Shown: positions 43,808 to 56,900 of the stretch, in pieces
Numbering within the stretch: position 1 is the stretch's first letter
Layout of the letters: each line of letters begins with the position of its first letter
Origin: Hirudo medicinalis
Lineage: Eukaryota > Annelida > Clitellata > Hirudinida > Hirudinidae
Reading direction: 5' to 3'
Assembly (NCBI GenBank): GCA_011800805.1
Contig: MPNW01000366.1
Location: 15,376-79,375, forward strand
Length of the DNA stretch: 64,000 bases
The notes under the pieces: generated by a model
What the model was told of the DNA's origin: nothing
Database searches by the model: none
What the model saw: only the letters and a program-made list of their open reading frames with translations
Position numbers and translations under genes: made by a program

Positions 43808-45558
43808 TCACTTTACCACTTGGCAGAAAACCACGTCCTCGGGGAAGTTGACATGGTCGGACGGTCTTTCCTTTTGGCCGCAAAAGGTCAAACTCCTTCT
43901 GCTAGCTTCGATATAGAGGAATGCACAACAGCATAGCAATACCACAAGGGCTGGCCAAAGCATGCAATGAATGACATCAGACCTAAATTAACCAGAATAT
44001 AACAATCATCTTGCAATCGCATACGAACACAAACACTGACTTGGTGTAATTTTTATATTCAATGACATCATGTGGATCCAGTTCATTGACAAAGCATCGA
44101 AAGTATCCATCATTGATATCAAAGTGATGAGTTGTGTTTCTCACTTTGTTCTTCATCTTTGCCAGCTGGAGCCTGGATGAATTTAATCCAGGCTCGCTTT
44201 CCAGATCAGTCTGATTGTTATTGGATGTTTTTAAATCAAATATATGACGAAGTAAGGAGTGGACAAAAATGTGTTTGCTCTCTGTAGAATCGACAGCATT
44301 ATGGTGGTCGAGGTGCCGGACCATTAGATTTTTCCATCTTTCCAAATATTGCTCGATGGCTTTCTTACTTGCTTCAAAGTCTTTCATGCATACCTGGTGT
44401 GAACACTGCAATGAAAATATCACCTCCTTGTACAGATTTTAAGAATGTCTTTTGCCTTATTGAAATATAAAAAAACAACCAAAAACATTAGCAATTTACA
44501 TCATCTGTAGTCAGGCATGATATTTTACATTATTCGAATCAATTCAGATAACAGCCATCATCCACTTAGATTTAATTTGGTAACATATTCCTTAGAATCC
44601 ATTGCCTGTCTCAAGCATAAACAAATGTTTATTGAATTCAGATATTCCCAGAGTATTAGGTTACAACTTCTTCAGTATGTGTCACCAAGCCTTGGAATTG
44701 CCTCCCTCTGAAATCACTTGCACGTCCACATTCCCTTGCTTCGCAGCAAATTTGACTTATCTCAACCTCACTCATTTTCTTTATGTGAGATAAACACCAC
44801 ATTTTTCAAGATTGTTTATAAAATGCCTTACTTTTATGTTTTTCCCAAACTTATTCAAATTTGTGTCGGTGGCCCAATGGCCTTCAAGTTATGTTTATGA
44901 ATAAATAAATAACAAATATTTCACACCTTAATCAGGATATATTGTTGATTCACTCAAATTGAAGCTTTTAATTGTAAGTGTTTTGTAATGCTTATTACGC
45001 AATCTCAGAATTTTACTTAAAATTATTCACAATTATGCTAAGGTGATGATTGTGATATTCCTTTTGATTGAAAATTACCACTAAAACTAAAAACCTGACT
45101 GAAAAGACCAGAAGCTTCAATACTGCTGGAGTGCAGCAACCCTTCCCTTTTTGTGCCATCAATTTCATAAGCTACAGTGACTTGCACACAAGGAAACTTG
45201 GATTGGATGCAGGAGGCACTATTTTTCTCCTTTGTTTTGTGTCCTGGACAGAAGTTACAGTCTTTCACATCGAGGTATGATATATCTTCAACCCAACAAT
45301 GGTTTCTGTGGACAAAAAAGACTTTGATTAACAGTTCATTTTTAAAACATTGGGAGATAAAAACCTCTTGTACGACTTGGAGAGGGCATACTCTCGGACG
45401 ATAAAGACTCCACACACAACCATGATGCAGATGCTGATGACACTAACACTCACAAAGGCACAAGTTGTTGCAGCAGTTTTTGTGGTCCAAGATCTCACTG
45501 GGTCAAAACTCTTTTCTTCAGAAACCACCAGTGCGCAGGCACTGGCCATATTAGCCAT
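43808..45558 (-). CDS. calcium-activated K+ (BK) channel beta subunit-like protein
   Basis: Four coding exons in transcription order: 45365-45558, 45095-45305, 44041-44405 and 43808-43982. They give 314 residues and phases agree. Two membrane segments flank a large extracellular loop, as in KCNMB proteins. TM1 is about residues 34-53 (AFVSVSVISICIMVVCGVFI) and TM2 follows HCMLWP. Loop cysteines match the family order: NHCW, DCNFCPGH, SCIQSKFPCVQVTV, LLHSS, then CSHQVCMKDFE and YFRCF. Human KCNMB4 has YPCVQVYV, ALLHSD, CSYIPPC and LHCFLWP at the same places. An extra stretch of roughly 60 residues with several sequons lies before the last loop Cys, making this longer than vertebrate beta subunits (about 190-280). 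It would modulate Slo1/BK gating at the plasma membrane. A non-coding 5' exon is implied by an acceptor at about 45590. Confidence 0.85.
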
Positions 45559-45590
45559 AGTGAATTTATCTTGTAAAGGTTCTGGAATCT

Positions 45591-48114
45591 GCAATCAAAG
45601 AGATGCACTTAGTTTTTGAAAAAAAAAAATTAATCAATGCTAATACATACAATTTAATTATTCACAGAGACAATTTCTTTAAACTAAGGTTGTGTAGTGA
45701 CATCAATTTAAAATTTTAATCTTATATTTGATCCCTTGAAAATTACCCATGAACCCTGGCCATAGCATATTTAAAACTTCTATTATTTGTTTGGACAAAT
45801 TCCTCACATTAAAATAACTTAAATGATTGATTATCTTGTATAATCCCAAACATAAACCTCACAGAAGTCCACCATTCTCATGAGAGCAGCCACATGAATA
45901 AATCACTGTAGCACCACGTTGCCTTTTGAAAATGTTTACCACTCACATGCAATATTACATCCCAAACATACCTGGAGAATTCTGAATTTCCAAGCATAGC
46001 AACCTGCTCCCATCAATAATGCCACATAGCACTCCATTCTTATGATTACACATACACTTACGCTATTTACACAGGCGCCAGAATGTCTAGGTGTGGTTCT
46101 TTTTGTGCTTTTTTAATGGCGCAGTGATATCACACTGCAGGGATCTCTTCAGTAGTTCCCAATCGTCTAATTAATTACATGCAAATAGGCGATCATTTAA
46201 TAGTTTCGCTCCGCCGCCACAACCAGCGAGTGCAGAGACGTTCAACACATCGATGTCGCTATCATCTACAAATTTCCTGCATTCGCACACATTCGCGTGC
46301 ATGCAAAGCGCACATATTCGCAGTATTCTAGACCAGAACGATGCAGCCATGCAGCACGGTGCTGGCAAAGTTAAAAACATAGGGCATCAATATTTGAGAT
46401 TATCAGCATCGTCCGACAAAGGAATTTTCCGATAAAGGAAGAAATTCCTCTGATATCATGCCAATAAACAAAAACAAATCGCTCCTTCGGTAGGAGCCAT
46501 TTCAATTTAGATATCCATGAGGCGTTACAACGTAATTGGTTTAAATTATGAGTAAAATGCGCAGCACGATTAGTCACTCATCGACAGTTTTAATATGAAT
46601 TTTATGGTAAATAATTTCCATGACAAAAACACATCTAAGATAACACCCGAAGCCTTTCACCAACAAAATATTATTTTAGAAAATACTTGTCCTGGGGTTA
46701 TGTACTTGTTCACATGGCGATCGCGATCTTGAACAGACTTCGATACGTGCAATTTAATTTTCTTTGGAGCGGTCAAATGTTGTCCAAGAAATTTTCATAG
46801 TGACATCCGCTCAGAAACACGCGAAATGCTAGACAACTCGAAAACGCTTCTCGACGATGCTCAGTAACTGGCACCCAGAGCTCCGATTCTATTAAGTCTA
46901 TCGTAATTTGTATCGATGTTGTTCTTGGGCCTGGTCGTATTTGTCCAACAGAACGTCAGAAACACTACACAGATCCCGATAACGTAAGAAAATCAAAATA
47001 GCAAATTAAACTTGGATTGCCAAAGAGCGATGGCCTGTGCATCGTGTTTTTGTTGGCTCGGCACGCAGATGAGCGTGATTGATTCGGGCGTGGATGTTTT
47101 TTTCTAGCTCGAATCAAATCTTAACAGAAAAATTATTTGGCTGCTCAATTAGCTGATAAGTTGTGAGAATCACAATATGAATTTAACTAATTATGTATGT
47201 AACATGCATCTCGCGAAACGACATAAACATCTGGCGCTGTAACCTTGAATCCTAATTTCAATGTCCGATGTAGTTCGACCTTTCAATTTCATGAGTTCTC
47301 TGCCAACTTCGATTCAGTCTTTCGTGGCTTTAAAGTTTGGGCTTAAGGTATTTTGTGAATAAAAAAATTTCTTGTTAGCCCCTTTGCACAGGCAGCCTAG
47401 CCACTGGGGTTTTTTGCCCAGTTTCTAGCCAGACTAGACAGTTAGAAGTCTAACCCATTACTTAGGACGATTTAATTTTGGTTAGATTGGCCCCAACATC
47501 TGCCCCCAACTCAAATAATCCCCACCTGAGACTTCAGTCAGTACCAGACCAAATCATTTCCATGCCACTGAAAAGCAGTTTTATTATTTGCTGCCAAATG
47601 TAAATGTCAAAAAGATGGATAGTCTCATCCAAGGCTGACATTGAAGTTCAGTAATACCATGGACAAATCACAATAACCTTGACGAAACTACCTCTCCCCT
47701 GTCAGGAAACTGTAGCCCAACCCCCACAAGCCACATAATTCATCTAATCTCGACTTATTATGCCATCGAACATATGACTGCCCTTTTTGACTACTGTCCA
47801 GTTCTGGTTCAGAATGCTTTCACCAATAAAAAGTGAACCAGAGCATAAAGAGTCTCTCAAATGCAAATTCCATTTTACCTGAAGAAAGATTTTATGGTTT
47901 GAGAACCATATAAATTCCTGAGAGCAGGCATGTACCACCTTAAGCACCTGTAAAGATGGCCAAGGACTTGATGTATTCGATTTGGTGCACCTTTCAATTA
48001 TTTAGTCCAACTTCTGGTACACCACTTAACTATGATTTGATCTGTCTTTTTAACTGTCTAAAAGCCTTCATCATCTCAGGGGAAGTTGAACTTTTCAAAC
48101 ATTTAGCTTTTATT
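45591..48114. other. spacer between BK beta-like gene and DPH2
   Basis: Should hold the 5' UTR and promoter of the BK beta-like gene and the DPH2 3' UTR. The only recognised feature is a degenerate copy of part of a DPH2 exon at about 47880-47945. Confidence 0.45.
47880..47947 (-). pseudogene. partial duplicate of a DPH2 exon
   Basis: The minus strand reads VVHACSQEFIWFSNHKI, closely matching MILACSQEFRWSTNYKI at the end of DPH2 exon 48631-48974. At DNA level ttttatggtttgag and aaattcctgagagcaggca pair with ttttatagttggtg and aaattcctgagaacaggca. The flanks do not continue the gene, so this is a short diverged duplicate. Confidence 0.7.
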
Positions 48115-50263
48115 TCAGAAATCCTCAATATTTCCGTGGATCTCATGGTAGTAACCAGATGCAGTACCAATGGAACCTTCGATGCATTTTGAGACAGGGG
48201 TTTCCCCAAACTTTGGTTGCAGACCTTGCCATGTTCTTGAGTGCAGAAAGTCTTGAAGAAAAAGTTATGAATAATGATTAATGAAGCCAAATGGCAAACA
48301 TGAGATAAGATCAAAACATGCACTATATGGATATATAGTGTTTATAACTATAAATTTAATATGTAATTTAATTTAAGTATATAATGTTTATAACTATTAG
48401 CAAAACATGACATACCAGATGAAGTAACAAGATCAGAAGAAATATTTTTTATTAGAGTTCCATCCTTGTTTGTGACCTCATCTTCATCAATTCCAATCTT
48501 TCTAATTTTACCAGTCAATAATGACACATCCGTAATTTGTTTATTGTTAGTGGCACCAACAGGTTCTACAATGTTCAAATTATCATTTGATGAGCCATAT
48601 AGTACCAATTGAAGAAATTAGAATATTTACCACAAAGAACTTGCTCAAAATTGATTTTATAGTTGGTGGACCACCTAAATTCCTGAGAACAGGCAAGTAT
48701 CATCTCGTATGGAGTGACTATAGGTTGATAATATTCTGATGAATTTATAAAGGTGTTCAAGGGGCAGGCAACTAGAATGTAAGTATCAAATTCTGACAGA
48801 TTGGCCAATTTTGCAGGATTCAATGTCCCAGGGCTATATACCCGACATTTCTTTCCAGCAATTCTTGTTGCTAACTTAATTTTATCTATTACTTCTGCAT
48901 AGCCAGACACATCCAAAGTTCCAACCAGGATGGCCACAAATTGTGAGTCCCTTGCCTTTTCCATCATGTAGTACCTGGTAACAATACAGGTTATGTCACA
49001 GCTTTTGATTTAAGATCAAACTCCATCAATTTCCATGTAACCTTTTCATGAGCAATTTGCTGCATCTTGCAATATTTTTATAAAGACACTTTGATGTAGG
49101 CTCATATAAAGTAAATGAGGCTTGATTAAAAATTATCATAAATGTAGTTAAGCATGAATCATCTGCCCCAATGTAGACAAAATGCGATAGCTTCAGGCCT
49201 TTCTGTCTATAGAATTTCCTTCCCAGTATAATTTCAAAATCTTCTTTTTCACCTTCTGCTGCAGAAACACTCGAAGCTAATGAATCATATGATGATGGTG
49301 GCACAATTTCTGGACAATAAAACTTTGCTCCGGAATTAACAAGCCGTGTCATTAAATCATCTGAAATGCCATTAGTTAAAAATTTCAACTTTTCAAAATT
49401 TCATGCTTTTGATGCAAATCATTACTAGAGCAACATACCCCTTATATGGTGATAAGCCAAATCATAAACCACCACCAGCTCTTTATCTTCAGATGACATT
49501 AACTCCTCTATTGATTTTATTTGTTTCACAAAATCATCCAAATCTAAGCATCTCCTTGCAAAAATGTACTTCACAGGAAATCTTGGATGAGGACTAAGAC
49601 AGGCCATTCCATAATGAACAATGCAGTCAGAGGAAAAATGTTCAGCTCCAATCTCATCTATGCAGCAACTGCCAATTATCAAAAATCACTGGGCTTATCA
49701 AACTTTTTAACTAATGATGTAATATGAACTTCCCACCTTCCATATTTTTTTTCTGCCAGGACAGCAAAAGCAATCTTACCATTAGCTCGTTGTTGGAGCT
49801 CTAGGCAAATGATTGGGGATATGTGGAACATATCCTCAGGGAACTGCAGGGATACCTTAAGTATTTCAAGCCTTTAAAATGAATGCTACAAGATTCGGTA
49901 ATGGATTAAAAAAATTTTAGGTTAGGAAGTTGCACCCATAACCTTAGCGTGAATAATTCACTATATGCTAAAGCTAATCTATATAACTTTAAAATCAGGA
50001 TCCGCCTCATTGTGGCATGAATGCAACACATTACAACGCGACCACCTAAAATTCACCACCTTAGTTCTTTCTAATGAGTCAATTACGTATAAAAACTCTA
50101 AGCGCCCTACCCTCTTAAATGAGTTATCTGTGATCCATTTCCATGTCTCATTAACTTGGAATTCTTCGAAAAGATTTTCCTTTACGGAACTCGCTTCATA
50201 ACGATTCGCATTTAATTTGAAGTTGACAATGTCCGAGCCGCTATTAACAAAATCTATCGCCAT
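48115..50263 (-). CDS. DPH2: diphthamide biosynthesis protein DPH2
   Basis: Partner of DPH1 in the radical-SAM complex that transfers a 3-amino-3-carboxypropyl group to the conserved His of elongation factor 2, the first step of diphthamide synthesis. Seven exons in order: 50111-50263, 49737-49855, 49439-49668, 49042-49360, 48631-48974, 48416-48565 and 48115-48251. They give 483 residues against 489 in human, and all phases agree. Key stretches are VSLQFPEDM, YGSCCIDEIGAEH, VHYGMACLSP, LVGTLDVSGY, LNPAKLANL, VACPLNTF, DVSLLTG and the C-terminal FLHSRTWQGLQPKFGETPV. The Fe-S ligand cysteines expected in DPH2 (first Cys block, middle Cys, late ACP Cys) appear present. The start at MAIDFVNSGSD is the first Met that leaves a family-sized N-terminus. 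A further Met in frame upstream would add about 28 residues. Confidence 0.95.
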
Positions 50264-50933
50264 TTCTAACACTCGTAGACAACTGAACGATATTTCGTTT
50301 GTTTGCCTCCTCGGCAAAGAACCAAAAACAATGACAATAAAAAACAAAATTTAATTGATTTGCTTAGAAAAATTTTTGGAAACTCAAACAAAAACACCGA
50401 GGCGGCAAAGTCCTCTTCAACTCTGCTCAACCCTCATCAATTAACGAAGTAAAATTTAGCGATGCACCATCACCATGTCCTGCGGGCACCTCGATCAAAA
50501 AAACTTCATATTGCTTGCTGCCAGTGTCAAACGTAGTACATCAAAAACAAAGATACTGCAGCCGTTAAACCATGCATCCCGGGAAAGTTCAATAAAGCAT
50601 TGTTACAAACTGTAAATATCAGAATTCTATGTATAAGAACAGTCTGTACATACATAACAAAATGCTTCATCATCTGTCCCTTTATGTTGCATGAGCAAGT
50701 TCGCATCTATACAAGAGCAGTATAATAAATTTACAGAAATGTGCATTCGTTGCAATTTATAATACACATTGATTCAAAGCAAGTCAACTGTTCCACATGC
50801 CCACTAGCTGAAGAAGGAATGTGAATCTAATTCATAACAACACAGAAGCATCTCAACAACTGTCAAAGGGTATGCAAGTGAAGAAACAAAGTTGAAAACC
50901 AACTCGAAACGGACCATTTAGCTCTGCCAATCA

Positions 50934-53900
50934 TCAATGGTGCTGGAATCTTGACCTTGAAAAAATGACAGGATTTTGATGATGGTACTTTAGATATTTC
51001 TGGTCATTTCTTGAATGACTCCGATCCCTCGAATCAATAATTTCTCTTTCTCTGTGATGATGGCCTGCAAATGAAAACCATCATTAGTGTTAATCATATA
51101 TAAAAAAAATATCACTTACCATGCCTATCCATTGGTGATGAATATCTTCTCTTGTGGTGATGATGTCTTGAGGGTGAATTAGATGACCAAGAAGATTCAT
51201 TGGCATCATATTTTCCTTTGCCCCCTCTCGGTCGAACACCAATGCCATCCTCCTCAAAAGATGAGGCCGGTCTGGAGAAAGTTTGCGAACGGGATAAGTT
51301 GCGGTAAGCGAGATTGGAAGGGGGCTGGTGTTGATGGTGACTTCTATGCCTCTCCTTTTGATTCGACGAGAAAGCCTCTGGTCGGTGACTTTCACTGTGT
51401 TTAATCCGTCGAGGAGGTTGATGAGGCGAGGAAGATGAAGGAGGAGACGGCACGAGGCTCGAATGGTTATGAGACGAACTTAATTGGGCCTCCCCATGAA
51501 GGGACACGTAATGAGAGGTTGGGGGACTGGGTAGTGAAGAAGCTGAAGTTGATTGTGTTGTCACCAAGCAAGGTGATGACATATGGGGAGTCGAAGGAGC
51601 CTCAGCATCTACATTTATTTTTGATTATTTAATTCAAATAAAACTAAAATTAAATCAGTATTTATTAAAAATATTTCTTAAATTTGATGTACACTGGAAA
51701 AATTTAAGTTCCCTCACCTTCTTGAGCATCCAAGCCAAACTCAAATTTTAATCTGTCAGTGAGACTCAAGGATTTGGTCAGAATCTTCTCTGCAGCTGTC
51801 TCCTCAAAGTCCCACTCGCAGCTCTTTTTTGAGTTAGGGACTAAAAATAAAATATCTATGAATTTGCTTTGGAACATAGCGGTCGGTCAAAGGTGTCACA
51901 AACCACAAGCAAAAGAAGTCACATCTTCGACACTCTGCAAATCTGCTCTTTTGTCAATCTCATTTCTTGTCAATGCAGAGGTCGAGTGAATCACATGTCG
52001 TTGAACTCGAGTAGTTTCAACACTTTGGCTCAGCAAGGGAATTGTATGAGTAATGATTGAATAAACTGGAGAGGTTGCGATGCTGGTCATGGTTGTCGGA
52101 ACAGAAGTGAACGAGGGTACCGTCTTCATCCTGCTGCGATACTCACTCAAAGATACCTGTAACAGTAAAGTACAGACATTAATTAGGAGATGAAAGGAAG
52201 CCATTCCATTCAATTCAGGTTTAAAACCTTTTTCTTTCCAATTCCACTAGCATTCTTACAGTTTGACTCCTTGGCCACACTGTCAATCGACGGGGGTGAA
52301 AGGCAGCAGGGAGAGATGGGAGAAAGAAGTGATGATGATGATGATGATGATGACAAGGAAGAAGTTGAGGTAATAATTGGGGATGTGACTAAAGCAATTG
52401 AGGAACTAAAACTTTCGACACACGAGACAGAAGAATACACATTCATTGATGAAGAACAGATTAAGGATGGCGATGAAGTGATTTCATCAAAAGATGAAGT
52501 TGCTTCTAGATAAGAGGCAGCTTCTTCCTTGAAATTCTGTGGCATTTAAAAACTTGTGAATTAAAAATACTATCAGGATATTAAAAAAATGTAAAACTTG
52601 AAGTAATAAACAAACTTCATTTCCTAGAGATGTCACAGCAGCAACAATAGCTGAATTTGATTGCTCAGGTTTTATCAGCAAAGATGGTACAGATTCAAGA
52701 TAAACTGGAGACTTCTGATCTGAGGTTCCATCTTTGGCAATGGGAACAACTTTAGATAAGTAACAAGAAAGTGCAGGATTTGAGTATTGTAAAGAGATGG
52801 CATCAGCTGGACTCTTCCAAGTTGAGGTCGACGACTTGGAAAGAGGGTTTGTTAATGGACTCTGATGATAATCTCCTGATTGCTGTAAAACCTGCTTGTG
52901 AGAGAAAAGTATAACATATAATAACTAAAGGATAGCTTATCAGGGATGTACGAAGTCAGGACAAGAGTCCAAATTCAAAATTGATTCATTTCTGAGTAGA
53001 ACTGAATTGATATTTGAACTTATTTCCTTGACATTACTTCTAATTTCATAATTTCTTAACCTGGTCGTGCTTGATGACGTCTTTGCAAACTGAGAGCTTT
53101 TCATCACCATAACTATTGTTTGAAGTTACAGAGCCGAGAGGGTGCGAACGATGGAAAGGTAAGGTGAGGTCAGGTGGGGATGTAGTCAATGAAGTTGGCG
53201 ATGATGACATTATTTCTTCATCCACTGTCAATCTTCGCTTCTTCAAAGGAGTTGCAAACACTGTTTGGAAAAACTCATCACTTATTTGTCATATCAGCAA
53301 TAATTGTGCAATATAGGTGCCACCTATATTTAGTAACTCGACTCACCAAACTCTGATCCAAAGTGTTGCTGGCTGCTTTCTGTTGACTCATTGATTGCCT
53401 GCCTGAGCCACCTCTGGTGAGGAATAAAAATATCTTGCAAGAACTATACAACAACATTACTACAGGTCATGTTGATCACTCACTTTCTTGGTGAAGCCTT
53501 GATTTGAGTCTGTTTGAAGGGTGCCAACTTGAGACACATTTATTTGTGGTGGATCAGAGCTCAAAGCTCTTTGAACCTCCTGCCTCTTTGCACCTATATC
53601 ATTGTTCATCCTGACCTTGGTATCATTATCACTATCGCCTTCATTACTTGAGTCACTTTTAGAGCTTTCATTGTTGCTCTCAAAGCTGTGAGAATCCTGC
53701 TCATAAAATTTCTTTTTCACCTAAGAAAAGTTAAATTAGATTATCTTTTCCATTGATGCACTTACAAACATGATATTCAAACTGCAAACATTTCTCCTAG
53801 AGTTCTTGTTTGGCATTTTTTTGATCTTTCTAAAAACTTCTGACGTTTGACACAGGTTAGCATCTTTTGAATCCATTCTTCTGGTCTTACAAAATTCATT

Positions 53901-56900
53901 GTTGAGCCTTGAGTGAGCACAATAATGATTTAATAATAATTAAAGCGATAATCTAACAAATCATGACAAAAGTGATAATTTACAAATTTGCCAACCTCAA
54001 AGACCTTCTCTTCTGATTTTTCAGTGGTGACATATTTTTGCATGTTTTATTGAGTTTAGCCAGTGATGCATCAGAGGTTTTTATGTCCTATGATCAAGTC
54101 GTATAAACGTGAACAACATGCAATAATAAAACCCAATTACTACCAACTTTTGGAGCAATGTCCAGTTTGGACTTTTTGTCTTTCAAAGGTTTCTCATCAA
54201 TGCATTCATAGTTATCACACTCATAACAACCAGCAGAATGTTTGCTTCCCTCCTCATCATCAGCATTGATGAAATTTTTTATTTCAGAAGTTTCTTGTTC
54301 TCTTTCATTATGGTGAGCCTCATCATCATTGCATTCATTGTCCCCAACAACATCAAGGCTCTGCATTATCTTGTTCTTTATAGCAGAATTGTGAACTTGC
54401 TCTTTTTCACCTTTCTTCTCATGGTCTGCAATTGCATTTATGTCACTAGAAACCATCTAATTTGTTCCACTCTAATTTGTGAATCAGCTCGAATGTCAAA
54501 TTTTTTAGGCATAAACATTGCTTGCGCTTCAAAAGTAATAAAAAACTCCTCTAGCAAAGCAGCAATTTTTAAATAATATATTGTTGCCAATAACAAAAGT
54601 GCTTTAAAGATCATATAAAACACCAACAGTGTTCCTTTTTGTAGGCAGATTTCATGGAAGAAACCTTGTGAGTGCTCCTGCTAGGCATGAGCTTTAGAGG
54701 CTTGTGGATCTTTGACCTGGGGTCATTTGATCGCTTTTCTGCTCTTTGGTTCCTTCTCTCATTCTTTTTATCAATTCTTTCAAATGCCTTCATGATGGCT
54801 TCCAACTTTTTTTCTTCTCTTGTCTGCAATACATTAGAATAACATTCTTACTCTAATGTAACAGCAAATTTGTCTATTATAATAAATTAGACATTATTAT
54901 AAAATGAGAACAGACCAGTTTTTTGCCATCCTGTCCATTATTGGATGATCTGACATTATCCCCTTTACTTTCATCTTTCTTCTGCTGTTTTAGTTTCTCA
55001 CCAATGTTGGTGCTCTGATTAATCCCAGATTCGAGAGATTGCGAGACAGAATTTTTCCTCTGATTAGAATTTCCATAGGGATGCAGGAGGCGATCGGTTT
55101 CACTCCTTCGTCTGTCTTTGGATACTTTGATCTTGTTAGGACGAATCGATGTGGCAGATGAATTATCTTTAATGGGAGATTTCGGCTGAAAAGACATCTG
55201 GGGATCGTGAAGTGAAGTGATATCCACCACCTGTTGTTCGTCTTGGCCTTTTCTGTTTTCCCGTTCTCGAGTCGCCAAACACGAAGCAGGTCCGAGATCG
55301 ACCACAACGTCGGACAACTGCAAAAACCCCACCGGGGTTAAAATCGGAAAGTAACACAAACTTAGAAACCGAAACACTCACCGCCGACGATTCGCTGATG
55401 CGTGACGATTGCCTTCGTCTTCTTTTTTGGCTAGACGGACAGGAAACATCAGACAGCAAAGGATCAAAACTGGTTGGTGTTGTTCCATGTCTGCATGAGA
55501 TTCAATACATTAAATGTCATGTATGTCATGATATATATATATAAATGTTGAACAAAATTTTTAAAAAATTCTAGAAGGAATTGTAATATATCTCCAATGG
55601 CATTTAATACATGCTCTTACCAATTGACTTATTCTGACAGATACATATTGATTTGACATTGTAACAAACCTGTTCTCAAATTCAAGTGGTAAAGTGACCT
55701 CAGATCCTTTGAGAATATGAGTTGTGCTCCAAATGCAAAATCTGAGGTTGTTGTTGGCATCAAAAAAGTGCCTTAACTAAAAAAGGATATTTCATCAGAG
55801 AGAGAAATCCTAATGACGTAACAAAATAGTTTTAGGGTTACTAACTCGAGCATTTGGATTGGCTGACCTCCTAATGAATTTGGCCTGGTTGTCATGATGG
55901 GAGGAGTCAATGCTAATATCAATACCCGGAAAACCTTTAATGCTAAACTGCAGGACGTGACTCATGGACCTAGGAGATGCATTACTTTAAGCGTTTAGCC
56001 GATCTTTCGAGTGCCTTATGTATTCAAATAGCATGTGATGACACTTCCGAAAGACTTACCCTAAAAACACACACTGTTCTTTAAGCATCACTTTCCCTGT
56101 GTATTCTATGATTGGCTCCTCAAATTTTATATCTTTATTTGCCTCCAGACCCTGAGTCTGGATCAAAAAAAAATGTAGTAAAAGGATAATCCTATTTATC
56201 ACCATCACCATGATTCACCTTTATGTCAGCTGATATCTGAAGCATTGAAACTGTCACAAGAGAAAATTCATGGAAAGAGTCTGTGGTAGTGGAGTACATA
56301 GTCATGTCAACACCTCGATCCAGAGACAACGACGTGCCGCTCGACAATTCAGAGAGTTTCCTTTTCAGGTCTGCAGTGTAAGTATTTCGACATGGCTGCA
56401 AAAGCCGGAATGAAGTAAAGTCCTGCCCCATCACCATAGAAACAGGTGTGAGAGCAGGAGAAATTGGAAGTCTTGCATTCGGAGAGGGAATATAAGAATT
56501 GGCAGTCTTTATTCCGTGCCGCTTCTTGTGGTTCTGCCAAAGCATCAAAATGAATAACTAATGTTGGAGATTTCTGGATGGAATGAAAATAAATGATTCC
56601 CACCTTGCCCTTAAAGCAAAACACTTGACCCCTTGATTTCTCAGTCTCATGGGGCTTTCGATGATACCCGGTTTGGCTTTGATGTGAGGACTGCCTGCTT
56701 TTTCTCCTCCTCATGACCATCCTCCTTGACTTGACATCCTCCTCAGTGTCTGTGTCACTTGAGTCAGCTCGATGCACTGCAACGTTTTAATCCGATCACA
56801 ACGTTGATGACTAGGGTATTTTGACGTTAGGGTATAAATCACTAACTGAGAAGTTCTCTCTTCCTGGCTTGGCACCTGATTGCATGGTGCTTGTCTACAG

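Noticed and set aside
52190..52513. 107-codon plus-strand acidic frame
   Set aside because: Antisense shadow of a Ser-rich exon of the KMT2E/SETD5-type gene.
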